Below, one piece after another: positions 7,892 to 13,219 of a stretch of 20,191 bases of DNA. This DNA comes from a virus. The position numbers were made by a program, and so were the translations under genes. The notes beneath the pieces were generated by a model, which was given only the letters and a program-made list of their open reading frames with translations, had not been told where the DNA came from and did not search any database. The stretch lies in the IMG/VR virus record IMGVR_UViG_3300032117_000191, positions 1 to 20,191 of that record. The stretch is one strand, 5' to 3'. Position 1 is the stretch's first letter; the number at the start of each line of letters is the position of its first letter.

Positions 7892-8365
7892 ATGATGGCT
7901 CTCGGTGCGGTTAAATCGGGAGTTGCTTTTTACAAGGAAGCTAAATCAGTCGGTAAAGAGGCAATTGGGGTTATTACTGAGATCGCAGACGGTCTTGGTT
8001 CTTTTTTTGAACATCAAGAAAAGGCAATTGAGTATGCAAAAGAAATTGAGAAAAACCCGCCTAAAAACAAAAGTCTTCAAGCCATTGCCCTTGACAACGT
8101 ACTTAGACGAAAAAGACTTGAACAAGCCGAGGCAGACCTCAGAACAATGCTTACATGGGAAGCCCCTCCAGAATTAGGATCACTTTGGGCAGACTTCCAA
8201 GAGGAACGATCTAAGCTAATGGCAGACAAGTCTAAGTTTGACAAAGCGCAAAAAAAAAGGACGAACAAGAACGCATACAACTTCAGTCTGATAGAGAAGA
8301 TTTCCAGTTTAAGGTTGCAATTTGTATCGCAGTGCTTGTCTTTACACTCACTTGTTTTAGTTTGA
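7892..8365 (+). CDS. Coiled-coil lysis-region protein, zero-frame product (upstream half of a frameshifted gene)
   Basis: A 157-residue zero-frame product. Residues 1-35 are a hydrophobic-to-amphipathic helix and 36-122 are highly charged coiled coil. The frame stays open upstream to 7859 and reads I-I-D-P-F-T-L-A just before the ATG at 7892. That matches the usual start of this aquatic-phage family, so translation may really begin at the rare codon ATC 7868 or ATA 7871, next to AGGTG at 7861-7865. The ATG at 7892 has no ribosome site. After an A9 run (8250-8258) the zero frame adds only 35 residues of non-family-like sequence, whereas the -1 frame continues with a TM helix and a plausible C-terminus. 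The short form is therefore either a minor product or the non-shifted product. Confidence 0.6.
   Translation: MMALGAVKSGVAFYKEAKSVGKEAIGVITEIADGLGSFFEHQEKAIEYAKEIEKNPPKNKSLQAIALDNVLRRKRLEQAEADLRTMLTWEAPPELGSLWADFQEERSKLMADKSKFDKAQKKRTNKNAYNFSLIEKISSLRLQFVSQCLSLHSLVLV
8250..8260 (+). promoter_or_regulatory. Probable -1 ribosomal frameshift (slippery) site
   Basis: Nine A residues occupy 8250-8258, followed by GG. In the zero frame the codons are CAA AAA AAA AGG, so the A AAA AAA heptamer at 8251-8257 is a classic tandem-slippage site. A -1 slip reads AAA AAA AAG GAC. No strong stem-loop or internal Shine-Dalgarno stimulator is obvious within about 40 nt on either side. Confidence 0.55.
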
Positions 8366-8514
8366 TGTATTACATTCGACAAGATTATCAGGAAAGTCTC
8401 AAAGGGGACAGAGCGCATATTGAGTTTAAAAGAAAATTTCAGGCTAACTCGGTTGAGATGGAATGTTTAAAGATTTTTCAAGAAACAGGATTTCTACCTA
8501 AATACTGCCCATGA
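8257..8514 (+). CDS. -1 frame extension of the coiled-coil protein, with TM helix (frameshift product C-terminus)
   Basis: In the -1 frame the reading continues from AAG at 8257-8259 to TGA at 8512-8514 (85 codons). It gives more charged coiled coil, then a transmembrane helix V-A-I-C-I-A-V-L-V-F-T-L-T-C-F-S-L-M-Y-Y-I, then a basic/acidic tail ending K-I-F-Q-E-T-G-F-L-P-K-Y-C-P. The only in-frame initiators are weak (GTG 8332, inside the TM helix), so it makes most sense as the C-terminal half of the gene starting at 7868-7892. The fused product would be 207 residues from the ATG. Its stop overlaps the holin ATG (ATGA). A homopolymer sequencing error is the alternative explanation, but it would yield the same fused protein. 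Confidence 0.6.
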   Translation, partial: KDEQERIQLQSDREDFQFKVAICIAVLVFTLTCFSLMYYIRQDYQESLKGDRAHIEFKRKFQANSVEMECLKIFQETGFLPKYCP

Positions 8515-8819
8515 TAGGACTGAACCAAACATCTTCTACAAACGACTCTGACGATACAGGGTGGTTAAACTCCAAATGGAGACCTTGTATGGGTTGGATG
8601 TATATGGTTGTCTGTTTCTGTGATTTTGTGATATTTCCGGTGTTTTGGTCACTCGTTCAGATTTACGGTAAGGGGAAGGTTGATGACCAATGGAATCCGT
8701 TGACTTTGCAAGGCGCAGGATTCTTTCACTTGGCAATGGGTGCGGTTCTTGGAATAACCTCATTTGGCAGATCTCAAGAGAAAATGACGGCAATGACTAC
8801 ACCTACAACTTCAAAATGA
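8511..8819 (+). CDS. Phage holin, 3-TM family
   Basis: A 102-residue protein with the pattern of the 3-TM (GTA-type) holins: W-R-P-C-M-G-W-M-Y-M at about 23-32, a hydrophobic helix with F-C-D-F-V-I-F-P-V-F-W, then Q-W-N-P-L-T-L-Q-G-A-G-F-F-H and A-M-G-A-V-L-G-I. Holins collect in the inner membrane and open holes at a set time, releasing endolysin. The ATG overlaps the TGA of the frameshift product (ATGA). No ribosome site lies within 15 nt; the nearest AGGA is 20 nt upstream. An internal ATG at 8588 (residue 27 region) has TGGAG upstream and could give a shorter form. The C-terminus is Thr/Ser-rich and charged, as usual. Confidence 0.85.
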   Translation: MIGLNQTSSTNDSDDTGWLNSKWRPCMGWMYMVVCFCDFVIFPVFWSLVQIYGKGKVDDQWNPLTLQGAGFFHLAMGAVLGITSFGRSQEKMTAMTTPTTSK

Positions 8820-9247
8820 TCTATTACAACCTGATATTTTCACTACTTATAGCTATTCTTTCCGCGGGGGGAGGATGGTATATAGAGCACCTTAGATATG
8901 ATGCTTTAGAAGCTGAGTATCAGGTATTTAAGGATCAAGTTGCTACTAAGGGTGAAATAGCTCAAGAGCAAGTAAAAACCGAAGTTGTAGAGCAAAAATC
9001 AATTACCCAAGGAGTTGTATCAAATGAAAAAGCTAAGTTGGCTCTTGTTGATAGTTATTATGCAGGGTTGCGCATCAAAGCCCCAGGTGATACCGGTAGC
9101 AGTTCAGTGCCCCAAGTTTCCATCTCCTCCAGAGGAATTGATGTCATCCCCAAAGACACAATATCTATTGAACACGATTGCGCCAGTGAAACAGTGAAAT
9201 TGATGGCTTTGCAAGATTGGATTAGACAACAAAGTGAGTTGAAATAA
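8816..9247 (+). CDS. Rz: Rz-like inner-membrane spanin
   Basis: A 143-residue protein. I place the start at ATG 8816, which overlaps the holin stop (ATGA), because the N-terminal helix then begins at once. An upstream in-frame start would lie inside the holin gene. Residues 3-17 are a signal-anchor helix; 20-75 are a charged coiled coil with E-A-E-Y and Q-E-Q-V-K-T-E. The end has the L-Q-D-W-I-R-Q-Q motif typical of Rz proteins. The i-spanin spans the periplasm and joins the lipoprotein o-spanin, encoded inside it in another frame, to fuse the two membranes at the last step of lysis. Confidence 0.82.
   Translation: MIYYNLIFSLLIAILSAGGGWYIEHLRYDALEAEYQVFKDQVATKGEIAQEQVKTEVVEQKSITQGVVSNEKAKLALVDSYYAGLRIKAPGDTGSSSVPQVSISSRGIDVIPKDTISIEHDCASETVKLMALQDWIRQQSELK
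9024..9197 (+). CDS. Rz1: Rz1-like outer-membrane lipoprotein spanin, nested inside Rz
   Basis: A 57-residue ORF lies entirely within the Rz gene in a different frame. It starts at ATG 9024, with AAGGAG at 9009-9014 about 9 nt upstream. Residues 4-13 are hydrophobic and lead to a lipobox-like M-Q-G-C with the lipid-bearing Cys at position 16; Gln at -2 is unusual. The mature part is short and Pro-rich (K-P-Q-V-I-P, K-F-P-S-P-P), as in Rz1. The partner is the i-spanin encoded around it. The nested arrangement and signal peptide together make the call strong despite little sequence conservation in this family. Confidence 0.8.
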   Translation: MKKLSWLLLIVIMQGCASKPQVIPVAVQCPKFPSPPEELMSSPKTQYLLNTIAPVKQ

Positions 9248-9696
9248 TGGAATATTCAAAAGACGGATTAAAGCTGACCGAACGATTTGAAGGATGTAGG
9301 CTTGAAGCCTACCCTGATCCTGGAACTGGTGGTGATCCTTGGACAATTGGTTATGGTCACACAGGAAAAGATGTATTTCAATCCCTTGTAATAACTCAAG
9401 AATACGCTGAAAAACTGCTCTTAGAGGACGTTCAGAAGGCAGTAGCTAATGTCAATGCTCACCTTAAAATAGAAGTCACACAAGAGGAATTTGACGCATT
9501 GGTGGACTTTGCTTTTAACTGTGGTTGCGGTAACTTGGATAGCTCTACTTTACTTAAAAAAGTAAATGAGGGTGACCATGAAGGCGCAGCAGATGAGTTT
9601 TTGAAATGGGACCGGTCTGGAGGTCATGTTATGGCAGGACTGCTCAAGCGTAGACAAGCGGAGGCAGCGTTATTTTTATCGGATCTATCGAAATGA
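9247..9696 (+). CDS. Endolysin, lysozyme-type muramidase (GH24)
   Basis: A 149-residue enzyme that cuts the MurNAc-GlcNAc bond of peptidoglycan. It has the T4/P22-like E-D-T triad: Glu15 in E-R-F-E-G, Asp24 in A-Y-P-D, and Thr33 in W-T-I-G-Y-G-H-T. The spacing between D and T is three residues longer than in most P22-type forms (insert G-G-D). The rest shows the usual V-D-F-A-F-N-C-G and L-L-K-R-R-Q-A-E signatures. There is no signal peptide or SAR helix at the N-terminus, so it needs holin holes for export. The start overlaps the Rz stop (TAATG). Confidence 0.9.
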   Translation: MEYSKDGLKLTERFEGCRLEAYPDPGTGGDPWTIGYGHTGKDVFQSLVITQEYAEKLLLEDVQKAVANVNAHLKIEVTQEEFDALVDFAFNCGCGNLDSSTLLKKVNEGDHEGAADEFLKWDRSGGHVMAGLLKRRQAEAALFLSDLSK

Positions 9697-9908
9697 ACGA
9701 TATAGCAGATGACGCACATTACACCGAGGAAATGCACAGGGAATCAGCACTGAACGCAATCAGGCAAAGGGAAAAGGCAAAGTACACCGGATTTTGCTTA
9801 ACTTGCAACGATACTGCTTTGCCAAATTCTCAATTTTGCTCTAAAGATTGCCAGGAAGACCAAGAATTAATTATCAGGATTGGTCGAATAAAAGGAAAAG
9901 TAAATTAA
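9693..9908 (+). CDS. Small zinc-finger protein, DksA/TraR-like
   Basis: A 71-residue protein starting with ATGA overlap on the endolysin stop. The N-terminal 30 residues are an acidic/basic helix (A-D-D-A-H-Y-T-E-E). Four cysteines at 35, 38, 49 and 53 form C-x2-C-x10-C-x3-C, a zinc site like that of small phage DksA/TraR-type proteins. Those proteins can bind RNA polymerase through its secondary channel, but the usual acidic fingertip is not certain here, so a generic zinc finger is possible. It is the last gene of the rightward lysis operon; its stop interlocks with that of the opposing operon. Confidence 0.55.
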   Translation: MNDIADDAHYTEEMHRESALNAIRQREKAKYTGFCLTCNDTALPNSQFCSKDCQEDQELIIRIGRIKGKVN

Positions 9909-10117
9909 TAACTTAGGATTTTGTCGTATTTCTTACTTTGTTCTATCTTTGCATCATAGCCTTTGTGCCAGGCTTTCTGCCAAGTTTCGTAATTACTTTC
10001 AACATAAGGCTTATCAGTCTTTAGAAAATCAATAGCTTCTTGCACCTCTTTCCATTTGTGGTGACTGCTTTTGTCTAAGAATTTCTGTATTCTTTCTATT
10101 GCTTCATCTCTAGTCAT
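9905..10117 (-). CDS. Hypothetical protein, last gene of the leftward operon
   Basis: A 70-residue, Lys/Glu-rich, mostly helical protein with no TM segment and no motif I recognise beyond two amphipathic helices (E-A-I-E-R-I-Q-K-F and V-Q-E-A-I-D-F-L) and an aromatic stretch Y-E-T-W-Q-K-A-W. The start overlaps the stop of the gene before it (ATGA), so it is translated as part of the operon. Its stop codon interlocks with that of the opposing + strand gene (9905-9908). Confidence 0.7.
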   Translation of the reverse strand: MTRDEAIERIQKFLDKSSHHKWKEVQEAIDFLKTDKPYVESNYETWQKAWHKGYDAKIEQSKKYDKILSY

Positions 10118-10449
10118 TCTTGTCCCCTTGCACGAATAGCTTTAGCTAATGGAACTCTAATATTGTTTGGATATTCAGGCAATTCTAATGATTCACATAT
10201 CTTTGCACATTCCTCACGTTCTTTTAATATTGCTTTTTCAATCATTTGTTTTTCATATTCAGTCCAATCACCTTTTGACTCAATACGATTCCAAAATTCC
10301 TCACGTTCTTTTTCTGCTATTAGTTTGGCAAAGGCTTCAATATCTTTGTAAAGTAATGACATATCGGATAAACTTTTTCTATCGTAATGGTTCATCCAAT
10401 AATCAGCTTTTTTTCTAGCAATCTCAGTTACTTCTTCTTTAGTCATCAA
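10114..10449 (-). CDS. Hypothetical phage early protein (charged, helical)
   Basis: A 111-residue protein that starts M-M-T-K-E-E. Two ATGs in tandem (10449 and 10446) overlap the previous stop. The body is a long charged helix with repeated E-K-E-R-E-E and K-E-R-E-E-C-A-K-I-C-E segments, and it ends in I-R-A-R. Proteins with the A-K-L-I-A-E-K-E-R-E-E and C-A-K-I-C-E pattern are frequent in phage early regions and have no known function. The 5' coding bases are nearly the same as those of three other genes in this window. Confidence 0.7.
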   Translation of the reverse strand: MMTKEEVTEIARKKADYWMNHYDRKSLSDMSLLYKDIEAFAKLIAEKEREEFWNRIESKGDWTEYEKQMIEKAILKEREECAKICESLELPEYPNNIRVPLAKAIRARGQE

Positions 10450-10709
10450 ATATATACTCCAAAACTCATTGCTTCACAATCAGAAATATCATTCTTGTAC
10501 CATTTTCTTTTTTTTAAATTTCGAGACTTTAATAAAAGTGCATTGTCAATTCTTTGACTCATACTGCACAAAACATCATCCTGTTTTGGTGAGCAATATC
10601 CTTGTTTTTCCACATTTGTAGCAAACTTTTCCCAACCGTACCCTGCTTTTTTACATATTTTAATCATGCACAATTGTTGTTCAGTAAAATTAATTTCTTT
10701 AGTCATCAT
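10446..10709 (-). CDS. Hypothetical phage early protein
   Basis: An 87-residue basic protein (86 if the second ATG at 10706 is used; that one has the better spacing to GGAG). It has seven Lys/Arg-rich segments, Cys at several places (Q-L-C-M-I-K-I-C, Q-G-Y-C, D-V-L-C) and a K-S-R-N-L-K-K-R-K-W stretch that could bind nucleic acid. I do not recognise the family. It overlaps both neighbours by a few bases, which supports expression as part of the operon. Confidence 0.65.
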   Translation of the reverse strand: MMTKEINFTEQQLCMIKICKKAGYGWEKFATNVEKQGYCSPKQDDVLCSMSQRIDNALLLKSRNLKKRKWYKNDISDCEAMSFGVYI

Positions 10710-10812
10710 AAACTCCTACTAAGTAAAGAAAGAAAATAAACGCACCAGTTGAGACTAACCCTGCAAGCATTATTATTGATGCAAAAATAATAGAATCAAT
10801 TAGTGCGTCCAT
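10699..10812 (-). CDS. Tiny single-pass membrane protein (37 aa)
   Basis: ATG 10812-10810 to TAA 10701-10699 encodes 37 residues: a short acidic head M-D-A-L-I-D-S, then one long hydrophobic helix (about residues 8-34), then Y-D-D. A GGAG site sits 5 nt before the ATG (minus strand). The gene fills the gap between SSB and the next gene and overlaps the latter by 11 nt. That fit, with the ribosome site, makes it a probable real gene despite its length. It may act on the host membrane; function unknown. Confidence 0.65.
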   Translation of the reverse strand: MDALIDSIIFASIIMLAGLVSTGAFIFFLYLVGVYDD

Positions 10813-10823
10813 TTTTACTCCGA

Positions 10824-11237
10824 TCAAAAGGGTACGTCTGAGTCCATGTCATCAAAGCCCGATCCAGTATTGGAAGGTTTTTGATTACTTTGTGGATGTT
10901 TAGCGGAATCTTTCTCCCCTCCAAGCATGCGGATTGTGTCTGCTTTGATATGGTGGGAAGTTTTTTCGATACCATTCTTATCCGTATATTTCTGGGTTAC
11001 AAGCGAACCCTGAATAAATAGCATTTTCCCACTTTTAATGTACTTTTCACAGATTTCAGCCAACTTTCCAAAAGCGGTGATATTGTGCCACTCGGTCTTG
11101 GTTTTAAGATCCCCAGACTTGTCTTTCCACTTCTCCGAAGTAGCTACAGAGAAGTTAGCTACTAAGTCCCCTGAAGGCAAAGCTCGGATCTCTGGATCTT
11201 TCCCACAATTACCGATAATTTGAATTTGGTTGAACAT
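10824..11237 (-). CDS. ssb: Single-stranded DNA-binding protein
   Basis: A 137-residue SSB. The OB fold covers residues 1-108, with the usual opening N-Q-I-Q-I-I-G-N-C-G-K-D-P-E, then F-S-V-A-T-S-E-K-W, T-E-W-H-N-I-T-A-F-G-K-L-A-E, and G-K-M-L-F-I-Q-G. The linker is short and polar, and the end is the acidic D-S-D-V-P-F tip through which SSBs recruit repair and replication proteins. It coats single-stranded DNA for the ERF protein and exonuclease of the same operon. The ribosome site is AAAGGGG just before the ATG. It overlaps the upstream gene by 29 nt. Confidence 0.95.
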   Translation of the reverse strand: MFNQIQIIGNCGKDPEIRALPSGDLVANFSVATSEKWKDKSGDLKTKTEWHNITAFGKLAEICEKYIKSGKMLFIQGSLVTQKYTDKNGIEKTSHHIKADTIRMLGGEKDSAKHPQSNQKPSNTGSGFDDMDSDVPF

Positions 11238-11403
11238 TGTTTCCCCTTTCTAGTTCGTCTGCTAAAGTTCGGTATTGAGCCGAGTTAAATAAATACATCC
11301 AGTGAAGTACATCATGTTTTTCAAACTGGTCAAAAGCTAGAACCATGTAATACCACTCTAAATGCCTTAATTCGTAGTAATTTAAATGTTTATTTGTGTC
11401 CAT
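11209..11403 (-). CDS. Hypothetical protein between exonuclease and SSB
   Basis: A 64-residue protein rich in Tyr, Leu, His and Trp (N-Y-Y-E-L-R-H-L-E-W-Y-Y-M and V-L-H-W-M-Y-L-F). It overlaps the exonuclease end by 14 nt and the SSB start by 29 nt. I do not recognise it. The aromatic-rich helix could bind a partner protein or membrane surface, but it is too polar for a clear TM helix. The overlaps on both sides support translation within the operon. Confidence 0.65.
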   Translation of the reverse strand: MDTNKHLNYYELRHLEWYYMVLAFDQFEKHDVLHWMYLFNSAQYRTLADELERGNNVQPNSNYR

Positions 11404-12157
11404 TTTTAGTCTGCCAAAATTGAAGTAAGTTAGTGAACATTAACCAACCTTTTTTAAGGTCTTCCTCCGTCCATTTGTGGAGGACAACTAAACCAGGTAC
11501 GGTGCGAGATACAAAAGCATTGGCACACTCGGCATGCGGAAGTCTCAAACCCATGCGGTAAGCTGCAAGTTGCATTAAGTGCTCGTCATAGCCAACAATC
11601 TTGTCATCCTTGTCAAATTCCTTGGTCTTAACGTCAATCACAACTCCATGCCCTGCGGTGGTATGTAAGTCGGTCTTTCCTCCAAATCCAAGCTCATTAG
11701 CAAAGCTCATCTCAGGAATCCAAGTTTGCCGTCCATAATTCTCGGTGATCAAATCCTCAAAAGATTGAACGTGATCAGGGTGATTACCGTAGCCTTTGCC
11801 CTCAAAGTATCCCTGAATGGACGCATGGATTTCAGTACCTCGGTTAGCTGCCTCTTTGCCCTCCTCCTTGGAGTCTTGCATAATTCGGCTAATCCAGTCC
11901 TCCTCGGACTCGTCTGGACGCTTTGGCAGGGTTAGTGCAGCCATTAGAACCTGGCGTTGAATCCAAATGTTTAAAGCCGGTTTAGCTGCGACATTAAGGA
12001 TTGTTGTAACACTTGGAACTAGAGATAAAGTCCTGGCATCTCTAAGGGTAGTATTGCGTTCTTTGCCGTTTTTACCGATTACGGTGTACATTGGATTACC
12101 CAGACGGTCATACCAATGTTGTGACTCGGAAGCTCTGATTTCGTTTTGTGTTGTCAT
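11390..12157 (-). CDS. PD-(D/E)XK exonuclease, RecB/Cas4-like
   Basis: A 255-residue nuclease. The motifs of the RecB-like PD-(D/E)XK family are clear: R-G-T-E-I-H (His111), E149 region, G-G-K-T-D-L-H (Asp163), V-I-D-V-K-T-K (Asp175 and Lys177), and Q-L-A-A-Y (Gln196, Tyr200). In phages such enzymes resect double-stranded DNA ends to make the 3' single strand used by an annealing protein. The gene directly upstream in the operon encodes an ERF annealing protein, and an SSB follows, so the three form a recombination module. The start overlaps the ERF stop (TAATG). Confidence 0.85.
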   Translation of the reverse strand: MTTQNEIRASESQHWYDRLGNPMYTVIGKNGKERNTTLRDARTLSLVPSVTTILNVAAKPALNIWIQRQVLMAALTLPKRPDESEEDWISRIMQDSKEEGKEAANRGTEIHASIQGYFEGKGYGNHPDHVQSFEDLITENYGRQTWIPEMSFANELGFGGKTDLHTTAGHGVVIDVKTKEFDKDDKIVGYDEHLMQLAAYRMGLRLPHAECANAFVSRTVPGLVVLHKWTEEDLKKGWLMFTNLLQFWQTKNGHK

Positions 12158-12795
12158 TATTTAGCCCCTAATTTTGTCTTCATTTGATCTTTAGCTTTTA
12201 CCGTAGCAGACTTGTACATTTCGTTATTCACGCAATATTTGTAAGCTACTTTAAAAGCCTTTTCTAGTTCGTCTAAGTCCTGGCAGTCTCCGATAGCGGT
12301 GACCAGATCGGCAGCTACAGATTCGTTGAATTCGGGTTGTTGAACATTTGTTATACGCTTTGGTGTTACTTGATGGGTATGAGCATCTGCATCATTGTCC
12401 CCCTCGGTAGGGATTGCAAAGGCTTGAAATGCAGCGTATTTATATGCAGCACTCATAGCTTTATTAGTTGCTTTATCTCCTGAATCCATTGCCTCACCAA
12501 AGGTTTTGACAGTATGCTTAGATCCATCTTCTGCAGCTACAAAGTCAAATTCGGCTTCTACGGTTACATAAAAAAGCGGTTTTCCTGCTGCGCTGATTCG
12601 TTCATCACAAATTCTGGTCAACATCCTGGGAAGAATACAAAGTCCATGTTCAGCCAATAAAGGCGAAATAGCGTTGTAAACATCGTCAATTCCCCTGAAT
12701 TTGTAAGTAGCCCCCTGAGAGTTTGTGCGGTCTTTGGCAATGCCACTTTTAGATAAAGCTAATTGAATAGCGTTGATTGCTTTATAAACTTTCAT
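12157..12795 (-). CDS. erf: ERF-family single-strand annealing recombinase
   Basis: A 212-residue protein, taking M at 12795 as the start. That ATG overlaps the stop of the tiny TM gene upstream (ATGA) and has AGGGGC before it; a 17-codon upstream extension in frame is less likely. The N-terminal half has the ERF pattern: Y-K-F-R-G-I-D-D-V-Y-N-A-I, L-L-A-E-H-G-L, and G-E-A-M-D-S-G-D-K-A-T-N-K-A-M-S-A-A-Y-K-Y-A. ERF proteins form rings and anneal complementary single strands during recombination and genome circularisation. The C-terminal 80 residues are a variable acidic/helical part. Partners are the exonuclease and SSB in the same operon. Confidence 0.88.
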   Translation of the reverse strand: MKVYKAINAIQLALSKSGIAKDRTNSQGATYKFRGIDDVYNAISPLLAEHGLCILPRMLTRICDERISAAGKPLFYVTVEAEFDFVAAEDGSKHTVKTFGEAMDSGDKATNKAMSAAYKYAAFQAFAIPTEGDNDADAHTHQVTPKRITNVQQPEFNESVAADLVTAIGDCQDLDELEKAFKVAYKYCVNNEMYKSATVKAKDQMKTKLGAK

Positions 12796-12878
12796 ACCTG
12801 TGCCCCTGTTAAATATCCAATAATAAATACGCAAATAATGATGCAAGCGTAAACAACTAATTTATCTTCTTTCTCCAT
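12792..12878 (-). CDS. Tiny single-pass membrane protein (28 aa)
   Basis: ATG 12878-12876 to TGA 12794-12792 encodes 28 residues: a charged head M-E-K-E-D-K, then a hydrophobic helix of about 16 residues (V-V-Y-A-C-I-I-I-C-V-F-I-I-G-Y-L) and a short tail. The start overlaps the previous stop (TAATG), and its own stop overlaps the ERF ATG (ATGA). It has GGAG 10 nt upstream. This exact fit between two genes is good evidence for a real gene. Function unknown. Confidence 0.65.
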   Translation of the reverse strand: MEKEDKLVVYACIIICVFIIGYLTGAQV

Positions 12879-13072
12879 TATTTGATCTCCTTAAGTGGTG
12901 GATATAAAGCATCAAGCTCAAGTCTGCGAACAAACTTGATTAATTCAGCCTGAGAAGTTATTTTGTGTCCAGTGTAGTCATGGACTAGATTTAGGACTGA
13001 TACGATACCGTCTTGGTATCCATCACGGTAGTAATCCAAATTGGATTTTGAGGGGAGATTTTTATTTTCCAT
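12878..13072 (-). CDS. Hypothetical protein, first gene of the leftward operon
   Basis: A 64-residue protein, the first after the leftward promoter. It has AAGGA 11 nt before ATG. It is amphipathic and helical, with Y-Y-R-D-G-Y-Q-D-G-I in the first third and L-I-K-F-V-R-R-L-E in the last. I see no zinc site, DNA-binding motif or signal peptide. As the first early gene it might be a regulator or host-takeover factor, but that is only position-based. Confidence 0.65.
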   Translation of the reverse strand: MENKNLPSKSNLDYYRDGYQDGIVSVLNLVHDYTGHKITSQAELIKFVRRLELDALYPPLKEIK

Positions 13073-13125
13073 CTTCAGTTTTCCTTAGTTAAAAATGACG
13101 TACAGGTTTGTAGCGTCTGGGATTG

Positions 13126-13154
13126 AGTATATACTTTAATCGACACACTTTTGA
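13126..13154 (-). promoter_or_regulatory. Probable leftward early promoter
   Basis: On the minus strand TATACT (13131-13126) is a full-strength -10, inside TATATACT. The hexamer 17 nt upstream is TCAAAA (13154-13149), a weak -35, and an A/T-rich stretch follows upstream. A start near 13119 would give a roughly 45-nt leader to the ATG at 13072. A weak -35 suggests an activator or regulation by the repressor. Confidence 0.45.
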
Positions 13155-13196
13155 TGGATTTTGCAAAAAAATATTAAAAATGTTGGATTTTGTCCA
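13155..13196. promoter_or_regulatory. Putative repressor operators between the divergent promoters
   Basis: The 9-mer TGGATTTTG occurs at 13155-13163 and again at 13184-13192, 29 bp apart (about three helical turns). The second copy is part of an inverted repeat TGGA-N5-TCCA (13184-13196) and overlaps the -35 of the rightward promoter. Their place between the two promoters and next to a Cro-like gene suggests binding sites for that repressor. Confidence 0.45.
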
Positions 13197-13212
13197 TTTT
13201 TGTGGCTATACT
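13183..13212 (+). promoter_or_regulatory. Rightward early promoter of the Cro-like gene
   Basis: TTGGAT (13183-13188) and TATACT (13207-13212) are separated by 18 bp. The predicted start of transcription is about 13219-13220, at the ATG of the repressor gene, which has no ribosome-binding site. The transcript is therefore probably leaderless. Confidence 0.55.
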
Positions 13213-13219
13213 TTACATT

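Noticed and set aside
7905-8177. 90-codon open frame overlapping the coiled-coil gene
   Set aside because: Alternate frame of the coiled-coil gene, basic shadow sequence without start signals.
8332-8514. Independent 60-codon gene starting at GTG 8332
   Set aside because: The start would lie inside the membrane helix and has no ribosome site; the -1 continuation of the upstream gene explains the frame better.
12796-12846. Upstream ATG giving an ERF protein longer by 17 residues
   Set aside because: The 28-aa membrane ORF occupies this stretch with clean overlaps, and the ERF pattern begins just after M at 12795.
13100-13200. Rho-independent terminator or CRISPR-like repeats in the divergent region
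   Set aside because: The two TGGATTTTG repeats are too few and too short for an array, and there is no GC-rich stem with U-tract.
13190-13219. TTG start giving a ten-residue longer Cro-like protein
   Set aside because: The extension overlaps the promoter -10 and is not like the start of Cro proteins; ATG 13220 is the natural start.
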